The notes beneath the pieces were generated by a model, which was given only the letters and a program-made list of their open reading frames with translations, did not search any database and was not told where the DNA came from. A stretch of DNA of 64,000 nt, taken from Oceanobacillus sp. HTM 045. GTDB taxonomy: Bacteria > Pseudomonadota > Alphaproteobacteria > Rhodobacterales > Rhodobacteraceae. The position numbers and the translations under genes are program-made. Below, piece by piece: positions 34,304 through 42,466 of this stretch. Numbering within the stretch: position 1 is the stretch's first letter; every line of letters begins with the position of its first letter. The stretch covers positions 372,001 through 436,000 of the forward strand of contig WNWL01000001.1 in assembly GCA_009733745.1 (NCBI GenBank), given 5' to 3'.

Positions 34304-35101
34304 TCAGTCCGCGCTCACCGTCTCCGCTGTCTCGCAGGAGCCGCGGGGGCCCACGGGGCGGGTGAGGCAGAGCTGCTGGGCCAGCGTGTAGGCGCCGGCG
34401 ACCTTGGCGACGTAGTCGCGGGTCTCGGAATAGGGCGGCACGCCGCCATGCTTCAGCACCGCGCCCTCGCCGGCGTTGTAGGCCGCGACCGCGAGCACCG
34501 CGTCGCCGCTGAACATGTTCAGCAGCACGTTGAGATAGGTCGAGCCGCCGCGGATGTTCTGGGTCGGGTCCATCGCGTTGGTCACGCCGAACCGGGCGGC
34601 GGTGCCGGGCATCAGCTGCATCAGCCCCTGCGCGCCCTTCGGGCTGACTGCGCCGGAGGAGCCGCCGCTCTCGACCGCGATGACCGCGACCAGCAGCGGC
34701 AGCGAGACGCCGGAGCGCTTGGCCGCGGCCTCGAGCTGGCTGCCATAGGCGGCGTAGATCGCCTGGATCCTGGCCCGCGAGCCCCAGATCGCCACGCCGG
34801 CGGCGCGCTTGCGGTCCATCATCGCGACCACCTCCAGCCAGCGCCCGGCGCTGGCGGCGGAGAGCGCGGTGGAGACCTCGGTCCAGAACCACTTGTAGCT
34901 CTGCGATCCGCGCGGCGTGCCGGGCACGGCGAGGCCGGGGCCGAGGATGGTCTTGGAGCGGCGCCCGGGGCGCGGCGCGAGCAGCGCCTCGGCCTCCGCG
35001 GTGATGCCATCCGGAGCCGTGGGAAGATCGACGGGGGCCGCCGCGATCAGCGCGGCCGCAAGCAATGTCTTTCCGGCGATGCCCGTGACGGCGCCGCGCA
35101 T
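34304..35101 (-). CDS. lytic transglycosylase (SLT domain)
   Basis: A 265-residue exported protein with a signal peptide (TLLAAALIAAAPVDLPTA). The SLT domain spans roughly 130-230: the catalytic Glu is in VAVIAVESGGSS, followed by SPKGAQGLMQLMPGTAARFGV and AVAAYNAGEGAVLKHGG with ETRDYVAKV. It cleaves the MurNAc-GlcNAc bond of peptidoglycan, producing 1,6-anhydro ends. The N-terminal 100 residues are a less conserved helical region. Monocistronic, convergent with the DUF1800 gene across a dispersed repeat. Confidence 0.92.
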   Translation of the reverse strand: MRGAVTGIAGKTLLAAALIAAAPVDLPTAPDGITAEAEALLAPRPGRRSKTILGPGLAVPGTPRGSQSYKWFWTEVSTALSAASAGRWLEVVAMMDRKRAAGVAIWGSRARIQAIYAAYGSQLEAAAKRSGVSLPLLVAVIAVESGGSSGAVSPKGAQGLMQLMPGTAARFGVTNAMDPTQNIRGGSTYLNVLLNMFSGDAVLAVAAYNAGEGAVLKHGGVPPYSETRDYVAKVAGAYTLAQQLCLTRPVGPRGSCETAETVSAD

Positions 35102-35307
35102 GGGAAATGCCCCCTCTGAACAACTCCCCCGTTTCTAACCGAAAACGGTCCGTCTGTGAATGCGTGGCGATCGTGGAACGATGTGCCGCGCGCCGGCCGC
35201 GCCCGGATTGCGCCGCCGGTTGAATGCGGCATAACCTGCCGCCGCCCGAAGGATGCGGCCCGGGACCCCGCGGCGCTTCGGTTCTGGCGACGAAGAGGGA
35301 AATTGCA

Positions 35308-36126
35308 ATGCTGAAACGATTTGCGGGCGCCGGCTGCCTCGCGCTGGCGCTGTCGCTCGGGGGGATGCCCGCCGCGGCGCAGGACGTCGCCGCCGGCCTC
35401 GCGGCGCTGGACCGGCAGGATTTCCGCGCCGCCGCGGCCACCTTTGAGGCGGCCGGGGAGGCGGGCGAACCGGATGCCTATTTCTACCTCGGCCGGATGT
35501 ACCAGGTCGGCATGGGCACGCCGCAGAACATGCAGCGCGCCGCGGCCTATTTTACCCGCGGCTCGGAGGCGGGCAGCGAGGCGGCGCGCAACCAGCTCGG
35601 GCTGATGTACCTGGAGGGGCAGGGCGTGGTGCAGGACTACGCCTATGCCCGCGAGCTGATCTGCACCGCGGCGGAGGGGGGCTTCGCCAACGCGCAGTTC
35701 AACTGCGGCGTCCTTTGGGCCGACGGCCGCGGCGGCGAGGCGGACGCGGCGCGGGCGGTCGAATGGTACCGGCTGGCGGCCGAGCAGGGCCATGTCGGCG
35801 CGATGAACCTGTTCGGCATGGCGCTGATGAGCGGCACCGGCACGGAGGCGGACCTCACCGCCGGGCGGGTGCAGTTCGAGAAGACCGCGGCGCTGGGCAA
35901 CCCGGTCGGGCTCTACACGCTCGGCCAGATCCACGCCGAGGCGCTCGGCGTCGAGCGCGACCTCGTGCAGGCGCATGCCTGGTTCAACCTTGCCGCCGCC
36001 TATGGCCACCCGCAGGGGGCGGAGGCGCGGGCGCAGGTCGAGGCGCTGATGGAGCCGGACCAGGTGCGCGAGGCGCAGAAACTGGCCCGCGACTGGCGCC
36101 CGAGCGCGGAGGCGCCGGCGGAGTAG
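35308..36126 (+). CDS. periplasmic Sel1-repeat protein
   Basis: A 272-residue protein. The ATG at 35308 has AGAGGGAA upstream and a clean signal peptide ending AAAQ near residue 22. Five or so Sel1-like repeats (GEPDAYFYLGRMYQVGMGTPQNMQRAAAYF, ARNQLGLMYLEGQGVVQDYAYA, VGAMNLFGMALMSGTG, VGLYTLGQIHAEALGV, AHAWFNLAAAYGH) form a helical solenoid for protein interaction. This fold recurs in the two caspase proteins nearby. It is divergent from the lytic transglycosylase; a scaffold or adaptor role is inferred. Confidence 0.88.
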   Translation: MLKRFAGAGCLALALSLGGMPAAAQDVAAGLAALDRQDFRAAAATFEAAGEAGEPDAYFYLGRMYQVGMGTPQNMQRAAAYFTRGSEAGSEAARNQLGLMYLEGQGVVQDYAYARELICTAAEGGFANAQFNCGVLWADGRGGEADAARAVEWYRLAAEQGHVGAMNLFGMALMSGTGTEADLTAGRVQFEKTAALGNPVGLYTLGQIHAEALGVERDLVQAHAWFNLAAAYGHPQGAEARAQVEALMEPDQVREAQKLARDWRPSAEAPAE

Positions 36127-36227
36127 CGCGCGCCACGAGCCCCGGCGCCCGCCGCCGCGCCGCGGGTGTGGCGGCGGTCAGATATGCGGGCGCGGTCGCG
36201 GCGCACTGAACGGTTCACCTTGCGGTG

Positions 36228-37319
36228 TCAGTTGCGCCCGACCAGCATCCTGCGGTCGAAGCTCCCGGCCTTGACGATGGCGCGGACCTGCCGGCCCCGT
36301 TCCAGCCCCAGCGCCGCCACGGCGGCGCGGGTGACGCGGGCGCGGATCACCGTGCCGGGGGCGATCTCGACGAAGGCCTCGGCGAAGGCGGTGTCGGGCT
36401 CCTCGATAAGGTCGGCCAGCGTTCCGGCGAGCGCGTTGCGAATACTGAGCCCCTCCACCGGGCCGGTCGCCAGCGCCACGTCGCGGGCGCGGATGCGGAG
36501 CCGGATGCGGGTATCGTCGGCGATGTCGAGCGCGGGCATCTCGAGCGGCTGGCCGCAGAGGTCGAGCCGGGTCAGGTGATGCGCCCGGTCCTGCCCGGTG
36601 ACGGTGGCCTCGACCAGGCTGCCGGCCTCGAACCGGCCGGTCATCTCCTGCACGTCGAGCCGGGCCATCACCACTGCGATCGGCCCTTCCGCCGCGACCC
36701 GCCCATTGGCGAGCACCACCATGCGGTCGGCGAGCTGGGCGACCTCGTCGAGGTCGTGGCTGACGAACACCACCGGCAGCGCGAAGCGGTCCGGCAGGCC
36801 GGCGATCAGCGGCAGGATCTCGCCCTTGCGGCGGAGGTCGAGCCCGGAGAGGGGTTCGTCCAGCAGCAGGAGCCGCGGTGCGGCGAGGAGCGCCCGGCCT
36901 ATCGCCACGCGGCGCTGCTCGCCGCCGGAGAGCGTGTCGGGGCGGCGGGCGAGCAGGGGGGCGAGGTCGAGCGCCTCGACCACCTCCGCCCGCGCCGGGC
37001 CGCCGAGGCCGGCGCGCTTCTCGGCATAGGCGAGGTTGCCCTCGACCGAGAGATGCGGGAAGAGCCGCGCGTCCTGGAACACCAGCCCGGCCCGGCGGCG
37101 GTGCGGCGGGGTGAAGCGCCGGCCATCGGCCCAGGTCTCGCCGCCGAAGGCGACGCGGCCCGCGGCGCGCTCCAGCCCGGCGGCGATGCGCAGCAGCGTG
37201 CTCTTGCCCGAGCCGGAGGGGCCGAACAGCGCGGTGATGCCCTCGCCCGCGATCCGGCAGGCGGCGTCGAGGCGGAAGTCGCCTCGGGCGAGCCGGGCCT
37301 CGATCTCCAGCACGGGCAC
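36228..37319 (-). CDS. modC: molybdate ABC transporter ATPase ModC
   Basis: About 363 residues from GTG 37319, just after the modB stop (GTG 37313 and TTG 37334 are alternatives). Walker A is GPSGSGKST, the Q-loop is GLVFQDARLF, the signature is LSGGEQRRVAIGRALL, Walker B is LLLLDEPLSGLD, and the H-loop is FVSHDLDEVAQLA. The C-terminal 70 residues hold a TOBE/Mop domain (LSIRNALAGTLADLIEEPDTAFAEAFVEI, VTRAAVAALGLERGRQVRAIVKA) that binds oxyanion. It energises molybdate import with ModB. The order modA-modB-modC is transcribed leftwards. Confidence 0.94.
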   Translation of the reverse strand: MPVLEIEARLARGDFRLDAACRIAGEGITALFGPSGSGKSTLLRIAAGLERAAGRVAFGGETWADGRRFTPPHRRRAGLVFQDARLFPHLSVEGNLAYAEKRAGLGGPARAEVVEALDLAPLLARRPDTLSGGEQRRVAIGRALLAAPRLLLLDEPLSGLDLRRKGEILPLIAGLPDRFALPVVFVSHDLDEVAQLADRMVVLANGRVAAEGPIAVVMARLDVQEMTGRFEAGSLVEATVTGQDRAHHLTRLDLCGQPLEMPALDIADDTRIRLRIRARDVALATGPVEGLSIRNALAGTLADLIEEPDTAFAEAFVEIAPGTVIRARVTRAAVAALGLERGRQVRAIVKAGSFDRRMLVGRN

Positions 37320-37323
37320 GGGA

Positions 37324-38001
37324 TCAGACGCCAACCCGCCGCCCCCGCCCGTTGAGCGCGTAGACCGCCAGCAGCGTGACGAAGGCGAAGGCCACCAGCC
37401 CGAGCGAGAGCCGATGCGCGGCGCCGTAGTCCAGCGTCTCGACATGCTCGTAGACCGCGATCGAGATCACCCGCGTCTCGCCGGGGATGTTGCCGCCGAC
37501 CATCAGCACCACGCCGAACTCGCCCACCGTGTGCGCGAAGCTCAGCACCGCCGCGGTCAGCAGCCCGCGCCATGCCAGCGGCAGGGCGACGGTGCGGAAG
37601 GCGTCGAACGGCCCCGCGCCGAGGGTTGCCGCCGCCTCCATCGGGCCGCGCCCGGTGCTCTCGAAGGCCGATTGCAGCGGCTGCACGGCGAAGGGGAGCG
37701 AGTAGATCACCGAGGCGACCACGAGGCCGAGGAAGGAGAAGGTCAGCGTGGTGTCGGTGACCTCCAGCCATAGCCGCCCGAAGCCGGTCTGCGGCCCGAG
37801 CATGACGAGCAGGTAGAAGCCGAGCACGGTGGGCGGCAGGATCAGCGGCAGCGCCGTCAGCGCCTCCACGGCCGGTTTCAGCCGCGAGCGGGTGCGCGAG
37901 AGCCACCATGCCAGCGGCAGGGCGAGGGCGAGGAGCACCAGCGTCGTCACCGCCGCGAGGCGGAGCGTGAGGAGGACGGCCTGGAGATCGCCCTCGCTCA
38001 T
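37324..38001 (-). CDS. modB: molybdate ABC transporter permease ModB
   Basis: A 225-residue inner-membrane protein with five to six helices. The ModB pattern is complete: LALPLAWWLSRTRS, ALTALPLILPPTVLGFYLLV, VVASVIYSLPFAVQPLQSAFE and the EAA loop MEAAATLGAGPFDAFRTVALPLAWRGL. AHTVGEFGVVLMVGGNIPGETRVISIAVYE closes it. It overlaps modA by 4 nt. The start ATG is at 38001; the same frame is open much further upstream but that part is antisense-like sequence over modA. Confidence 0.95.
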   Translation of the reverse strand: MSEGDLQAVLLTLRLAAVTTLVLLALALPLAWWLSRTRSRLKPAVEALTALPLILPPTVLGFYLLVMLGPQTGFGRLWLEVTDTTLTFSFLGLVVASVIYSLPFAVQPLQSAFESTGRGPMEAAATLGAGPFDAFRTVALPLAWRGLLTAAVLSFAHTVGEFGVVLMVGGNIPGETRVISIAVYEHVETLDYGAAHRLSLGLVAFAFVTLLAVYALNGRGRRVGV

Positions 38002-38741
38002 TGGCCAGTCTCGTCTACGAGATAGCCGTAGCGGGCGATCACCGCACGCGCTTCCGGCCCGCGGAGCCAGTCGAGGAAGGCCTGCGCGGCGGGCTCGTCG
38101 CTCAGGAGAACCGCGTCCTGCCGGATCGGCGAGTGCATCTCCGGCGGCACGTCCCAGCGGCTGCCGGGCTGTTCGTTGCGCGGGCTCAGCACCTGCGAGA
38201 GGGCGACGAAGCCGATCTCCGCCGTGCCGAGCGAGACCATCGCGAAGGCCTGGCCGATATTCTCCGCCGTGACGCGCTGCGAGGGGGGCGCGCCCAGCGC
38301 CGCGATCACCTCCGCCGCGGCGGCGCCGTAGGGGGCGAGGTCCGGGCTGGCGATGGCATGGAAGCGGATGCCGGGGTCCTGCAGGCTCTCCGGCCCGGTG
38401 ACGCGGGCGGGATCGGCGCTCCAGAGCGTCAGGCGGCCGATGGCGTAGGTGAAGCGGCCCGTTGCCCGGCCCTCCGCCACCAGCCGCTCGGGCCGCGCGG
38501 CGTCGGCGGCGAGGAACACGTCCACCGGCAGGCCGGCGACGATCTGGGCGTAGAGCTTGCCGGTGGAGCCGGTGCTGATCCGGGTTCCGTGGCCCGTGGC
38601 GGCCTCGAAGCCCGCGGCGATCTCTTCCAGCGGTTCGGCGAAATTGGCCGCGACCGCGATGCGCACCTCGCCCGCCCGCGCCGGGGCGGCGGGGGCGATG
38701 CTCAGGGCGAGAAGGATGCAGAGGAATGCGGCGCGGATCAC
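37998..38741 (-). CDS. modA: molybdate-binding protein ModA
   Basis: About 247 residues from GTG 38741. This start leaves the operator-like dyad (38753-38778) upstream and gives a proper signal peptide (IRAAFLCILLALSIAPAAPARA). The mature protein begins EVRIAVAANFAEPLEEIAAGFEAATGHGTRISTGSTGKLYAQI, with the oxyanion-binding Ser/Thr in GSTGKL and a second set in VSLGTAEIGFVALSQV. It captures molybdate or tungstate in the periplasm. Molybdate supports the molybdoenzymes of respiratory metabolism. Confidence 0.93.
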   Translation of the reverse strand: MIRAAFLCILLALSIAPAAPARAGEVRIAVAANFAEPLEEIAAGFEAATGHGTRISTGSTGKLYAQIVAGLPVDVFLAADAARPERLVAEGRATGRFTYAIGRLTLWSADPARVTGPESLQDPGIRFHAIASPDLAPYGAAAAEVIAALGAPPSQRVTAENIGQAFAMVSLGTAEIGFVALSQVLSPRNEQPGSRWDVPPEMHSPIRQDAVLLSDEPAAQAFLDWLRGPEARAVIARYGYLVDETGQ

Positions 38742-38752
38742 GGCGGCGGGCT

Positions 38753-38778
38753 CCGATATGACTTCCCGTACATATCGG
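38753..38778. promoter_or_regulatory. ModE-type operator upstream of modA
   Basis: Perfect 7-bp arms, CCGATAT (38753-38759) and ATATCGG (38772-38778), separated by 12 bp, lie between modE and modA. The CG-N-TAT arms resemble known Mo-boxes. Molybdate-bound ModE would repress modABC here. Confidence 0.72.
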
Positions 38779-38801
38779 GATGCGGCGGCAGCGGACAAGG
38801 G

Positions 38802-39185
38802 CTATTCCCGCCCGGTTTCCTGCCGCCCCGCCAGCAGGGCCTTGAGCGCGCCGAGCTCGTCCTGCACCGCCGCCTCGGCGCGCGCCTCCATCCGGCGGTA
38901 GGCGGCGAGGACCGCTTCGCCGGTCTCGGTCAGGGTCGCGCCGCCGCGCCCGGCGCCGCCGCGCACGGTGGCGACGAGCGGGGTGGCGAAGCAGCGGTTC
39001 ATGGTGTCGATCAGCATCCAGGCGCGCTTGTAGCTCATCTTCATGCGCCGCCCGGCGGCGGCGATGGAGCCGGTGTCGCGCACGCCCTCCAGCAGTTCCG
39101 CCTTGCCGGGGCCGATGGCGATGTCGTCGGCGAGGACGATGCGGAGCCGCGCGGCGGGGCGGGGTTCGGGAGGGGCTGTGGTCAT
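38802..39185 (-). CDS. modE: ModE-type winged-helix regulator
   Basis: A 127-residue protein (start ATG 39185, or 39197). It has the ModE N-terminal winged HTH: LLEGVRDTGSIAAAGRRMKMSYKRAWMLIDTMNRCF, then VATVRGGAGRGGATLTETGEAVLAAYRRME. The C-terminal molybdate-binding Mop domains of full ModE are absent, so it is a ModE-N-only form. Such proteins may sense oxyanion poorly or rely on other Mop proteins. It is next to and codirectional with modABC, with the dyad between. Confidence 0.85.
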   Translation of the reverse strand: MTTAPPEPRPAARLRIVLADDIAIGPGKAELLEGVRDTGSIAAAGRRMKMSYKRAWMLIDTMNRCFATPLVATVRGGAGRGGATLTETGEAVLAAYRRMEARAEAAVQDELGALKALLAGRQETGRE

Positions 39186-39304
39186 GCAGCCGAGCATCGG
39201 GACCGGGGCGGGCGGTGCAAGGGAAATTCCGCCCGGCGCGCGGAGATGCTAGTGGGGCGGAGAGAGTTTTGGTGCCGAAGGATTTGGCCGCGAGGGAGGT
39301 TCGG

Positions 39305-39763
39305 ATGGAGGGGATCGCGTTCCGGGAGGCGCGGGAGGCGGACCTGCCCGCCATCGTCGCGCTGCTGGCCGATGACGGGCTCGGGCGGGGCCGCGAGGAT
39401 GCGAGCCTGCCGCTGAAGCCCTGCTACACGGAGGCGTTCGCCGCGCTGGCGGCGGACCCGAACCAGGTGCTGCTGATCGCCGACCGGGGCGGGGCGCCGG
39501 TGGGTGTCCTGCAGATTACCTACATCCCCGGCCTGTCGCGGATGGGCGCGTGGCGGGCGCAGATCGAGTCGGTGCGGGTCGCCGCGACGGAGCGGGGCTC
39601 TGGCCTCGGGCGGGCGCTGTTCGACGAGGCGATCCGGCGGGCAAGGGCGCGGGGCTGCGCGCTGGTGCAGCTCACCAGCGACAAGACGCGGGAGGGCGCG
39701 CACGAGTTCTACGCCCGGCTCGGGTTCACCGGCAGCCATGTCGGGTACAAGCTGGCGCTGTGA
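39305..39763 (+). CDS. GNAT-family N-acetyltransferase
   Basis: A 152-residue acetyltransferase. The ATG at 39305 is chosen because the fold begins at once (IAFREAREADLPAIVALLADD); upstream sequence is not conserved. Acetyl-CoA-binding motif A is ESVRVAATERGSGLGRALFDEAIRRARARG, and the C-terminal AHEFYARLGFTGSHVGYKLAL is the GNAT motif B. The middle LQITYIPGLSRMGAWRAQI is typical of small-molecule acetylating members. Acetyl acceptor unknown. It is followed by a RidA gene 41 bp downstream. Confidence 0.9.
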   Translation: MEGIAFREAREADLPAIVALLADDGLGRGREDASLPLKPCYTEAFAALAADPNQVLLIADRGGAPVGVLQITYIPGLSRMGAWRAQIESVRVAATERGSGLGRALFDEAIRRARARGCALVQLTSDKTREGAHEFYARLGFTGSHVGYKLAL

Positions 39764-39804
39764 GGCGGGGCATCGCCTGCCGGCGGACTTGAGGGAGGGG
39801 GCCC

Positions 39805-40221
39805 ATGCCGAAGGGATTCGAAGCCGAGGGCGTCTGGAAGGCGCGAGGCCGCGGTTTCCAGATGGGTGCCGTGCAGGGCGACGGGGTGGTGGTTCACCTG
39901 ACCGGCCAGGTTGCATGGTCGCCCGACGAAGAGATCGTCGGGCCGGGCGATGTCGCGGCGCAGACGCGGCAGGTATTCGAGAACATCCGGTGCCTTCTCG
40001 CCGAGGTTGGCGGCACGCTGGCCGATATCGTCGCGATCACGACTTACTTCACCGACCGGGCCCAGCTTCCCGCGATCCAGGCGGTACGCGCGGAGGTCTT
40101 CGCGCCGGGGCAAGAACCGGTCTCGACTTCAGTCATGGTCGCCGGGCTGGGGCACGAGGATTTCCTCGTCGAGATGACCCCGATCGCCGTTGTCCCGCGG
40201 CACCGCTACACCGGCCCCTGA
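39805..40221 (+). CDS. RidA-family (YjgF/YER057c/UK114) protein
   Basis: A 138-residue trimeric enamine/imine deaminase-family protein. The landmarks are VVVHLTGQVAWSPDEEIVGPGDVAAQTRQVFENIRCLLAEVGGTLADIVAITTYFTD, with VRAEVFAPGQEPVSTSVMVAGLGHEDFLVEMTPIAVV. RidA proper has Arg in the P-x-R-S motif near the C-terminus; here it is EPVSTS, so this is one of the divergent Rid subfamilies and imine deaminase activity is not certain. It lies 41 bp after the GNAT gene on the same strand. Confidence 0.9.
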   Translation: MPKGFEAEGVWKARGRGFQMGAVQGDGVVVHLTGQVAWSPDEEIVGPGDVAAQTRQVFENIRCLLAEVGGTLADIVAITTYFTDRAQLPAIQAVRAEVFAPGQEPVSTSVMVAGLGHEDFLVEMTPIAVVPRHRYTGP

Positions 40222-40257
40222 AGGGGCTGCGGGCGCATTCTTTTCGGTGTCTCGCCC

Positions 40258-41187
40258 TCAGATCTCGTCGCGCCAGATCGGATTGGACCAGGCCCGGCGG
40301 CCGGCGGCGTCGATCACGGTGACGCGGAGCCACGGGCTCTCGGCGCAGCGGGTGGCGTCGACCGCGGTGCGGGTCATCGAGTGGCCGTGGGTGGCGCGCG
40401 CGGCGGAGCCCTGGCCCTGCACGATCACCGAGGAGACGGCGGAGCTTTCCACATGAACGGTGCTGCCTGAGATCTCGATGCCGCGCAGTTCGGGGCCCTG
40501 GCTGGCGTAGAAGTGCCCTTCCTTGAGCGCGTCGAGCAGGGCCTCGGGGCTGTTCTCCTCGGCGCGAACCATCACCCAGCCGCCGAAATGGTCGGGCTCG
40601 GTGAAATGCGCGTCGTCGGTCGCGATCGCGGTCAGGCGCTTGCCCTCCGAGAGCAGCAGGTCGAGGCAGACGAAGCCGTCGCCGCGGTCGCAACCGGTGG
40701 CGCAGCCGTGGTTGTAGATCTCGACCGCGTGGGCGGCCTCGATGGAGCGGGCGTCGTCCATCGTCAGGCCGGACCAGTGCGGGTGGGCGATGGCGACGAA
40801 TGCGCCGGCGTCGCGGGCGCGGTGGGCGATCTCCGGACCGCTTTCCTGGCCGTCTTCCGGGGCGAATCCGTTTGAGGCGGGGGGCTGGAAGTCGTCCGGC
40901 AGGCCGACGGCGAGGAGATGCCAGAGCTCGCCGTTCTGCATCCGCCCGGAGTGGAGTTCGGCGCCTAGGATGGTGGTGAAGCTGTTCGTCCGGTAGGGCC
41001 GCGTGTCTGCCACCGGGTAGCCGAACCGGCCGAGGAAATGGTCGGAAAGGCAAATGAAATCATAGCCTTCCGCCGCGTAGCGCCGGCAGACTTCACCCGG
41101 TTCCAGGGCGCCGTCGGAGAGGGTGGAATGGGTGTGCAGGTTGCCGCGGAAGAAGCGTCCGGGGCGGGAGAAGGTGTCGAGCGGCAT
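40258..41187 (-). CDS. PHP-domain phosphoesterase-like protein
   Basis: A 309-residue metal-dependent PHP protein. The metal-binding motifs are NLHTHSTLSDG, ICLSDHF, AIAHPHWSG and TDDAHFTEPDHFGG. The C-terminal 80 residues form a beta-sandwich-like tail (GIEISGSTVHVESSAVSSVIVQGQG and RVTVIDAAGRRAWSNPIWRDEI), a layout found in stand-alone PHP phosphatases such as TrpH relatives. Substrate unknown, possibly nucleotides or phosphosugars. It converges on the RidA gene and is divergent from the cysteine protease gene. Confidence 0.9.
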   Translation of the reverse strand: MPLDTFSRPGRFFRGNLHTHSTLSDGALEPGEVCRRYAAEGYDFICLSDHFLGRFGYPVADTRPYRTNSFTTILGAELHSGRMQNGELWHLLAVGLPDDFQPPASNGFAPEDGQESGPEIAHRARDAGAFVAIAHPHWSGLTMDDARSIEAAHAVEIYNHGCATGCDRGDGFVCLDLLLSEGKRLTAIATDDAHFTEPDHFGGWVMVRAEENSPEALLDALKEGHFYASQGPELRGIEISGSTVHVESSAVSSVIVQGQGSAARATHGHSMTRTAVDATRCAESPWLRVTVIDAAGRRAWSNPIWRDEI

Positions 41188-41339
41188 GTGCGGGCCTCCG
41201 GGCGCGATTCCGGGCGGATAACCGGGCTGTGTCGCGTTCTCCTACACCGGCGGCGGCGACAGGTTGATGACAAAGTCACGCCGGTTGCGGCCGGCGATTC
41301 CCGTGTATGCTGGTGACATTGCCAGTACGGGAGGAATTC

Positions 41340-41897
41340 ATGCTTACGAGACGGAAATTCATCGCCGCGAGTGGCGCGGCCGCACTCGCGGGAGGCAGGG
41401 CGGAGGCGCAGTGCGCGCCGATCGACCTCGGCATTCCCAACATCGCGCAGGAGACGCAGGTCTGGTGCTGGGCGGCGGTCGCGCAGCAGATCATCTACTG
41501 GCTGCGGGGCGAGGCGCCGCCGCAATGCGCGCTGGTGGCGATGGCGAACAACGCCCCGCCGGGCTATTGCTGCGGCGGCAACCCGCAATGCGTGGTGACC
41601 GGGTCGCTGCAGCAGATCCAGTACCTGATCGCCCAGTTCGGCGGCGCCTATTCGCAGATCGCGCCGCCCGCCGGGCCGCAGGCGGTCTACGAGACGCTCT
41701 CCTGGGGCCGGCCGATCATCATGGCGGTGCAGCTCAGCCCCTATGCCGGGCATGTCGTGGTGATCCGCGGCATGGGCTGCTACGGGGCGGAGCCGGTGCT
41801 GAACGTCAACGACCCGATGCGCTGGAACCATTTCGGCGAGCCGGTCGCGTTCCGCCAGCTGGTGCCCTACTGGTCGGCGGCCATCGTGGTGGGGTGA
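41340..41897 (+). CDS. Tat-exported papain-like cysteine protease
   Basis: A 185-residue protein. The ATG at 41340 follows GGGAGGAATTC and starts a twin-arginine signal (LTRRKFIAASGAAALAGG). The mature part shows the papain-like (C39/C70-type) order: Cys in QETQVWCWAAVAQQII, His in YAGHVVVIRGMG, and Asn/Asp in VLNVNDPM. Four more Cys (CCGGNPQC and others) suggest disulfides. It would cleave peptides in the periplasm. It lies in the same neighbourhood as two caspase-type proteases and a lytic transglycosylase. Confidence 0.85.
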   Translation: MLTRRKFIAASGAAALAGGRAEAQCAPIDLGIPNIAQETQVWCWAAVAQQIIYWLRGEAPPQCALVAMANNAPPGYCCGGNPQCVVTGSLQQIQYLIAQFGGAYSQIAPPAGPQAVYETLSWGRPIIMAVQLSPYAGHVVVIRGMGCYGAEPVLNVNDPMRWNHFGEPVAFRQLVPYWSAAIVVG

Positions 41898-41917
41898 GAG
41901 GCGGCTTGCCTGGCTGG

Positions 41918-41997
41918 AAGCGGAGTATTGAGGGCCACGACCGGCCCTGGGGAGGGCCGGTCGCGCGGGCCGTGGCTGATGCTGCGTTCCGCTTATT
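41918..41997 (+). repeat. structured repeat, internally deleted copy B'
   Basis: It has the flanks of the long repeat (GGAAGC ... GACCGGCCCTGG and GGCCGTGGCTGATGCTGCG), but the middle about 90 bp is missing. The two GGCC-rich blocks are joined into one hairpin. Confidence 0.75.
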
Positions 41998-42030
41998 GGT
42001 TGGGGCTGGCGGGATGCCGAGCGGCCTCTG

Positions 42031-42235
42031 CCCGGAAGCGGAGTGCTTAGGGCGACGACCGGCCCTGGACGGGCGTGGTGCTCCTTGAGGTCTGCTTGGT
42101 TTATGGCGGCTGCCCCTCCCGAGGTCCGAGCTCTTTGCAGCGTTGCAAGACGCCCGGCCTGGGGGAGGGCCGGGCGTGGCCCGGGCTGGTCGCCCGGGCC
42201 GTGGCTGATGCTGCACGCTGCTTCATGCTGCGGGA
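42031..42235 (+). repeat. structured dispersed repeat, copy B
   Basis: A full copy of about 200 bp. It includes hairpin 1, ACGCCCGGCC/GGCCGGGCGT, and hairpin 2, GGCCCGGGC-TGGTC-GCCCGGGCC, plus the shared GTCTGCTTGGTTTAT block and GCTGATGCTGCACGCTGC end. Confidence 0.85.
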
Positions 42236-42352
42236 GTGTGGAGTGGGCGACGCGAAGGTCATGACCGTCACCCGGCTGGAACCTCCGCGTCGGCGACAGT
42301 TCTCCGCCGGGGACATTCCGGGACTTCGGCGCCGCCGAAAGATGAAACCCGA

Positions 42353-42420
42353 AATGTCGCCCGCTTCCCGAAAGGAACCGCATGTCACCGCCAGCGGTGA
42401 ATGGGGTACCTGGGTACCCC
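42353..42420. repeat. 68-bp dispersed repeat, copy 2
   Basis: 57 of 68 bases match copy 1 at 30181-30248, in the same orientation. It lies about 45 bp beyond the stop of the second caspase-domain gene. TCACC-gccagc-GGTGA is a potential hairpin. Confidence 0.75.
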
Positions 42421-42466
42421 ACCGCCGCGGGGGCGGCGGTGGGGGATCATTGGGCCCGGAACCGGG

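Noticed and set aside
37324-39354. A single long minus-strand frame covering modB, modA and modE
   Set aside because: Only its last 225 codons are ModB. The rest is out of frame with ModA and ModE, which have real motifs.
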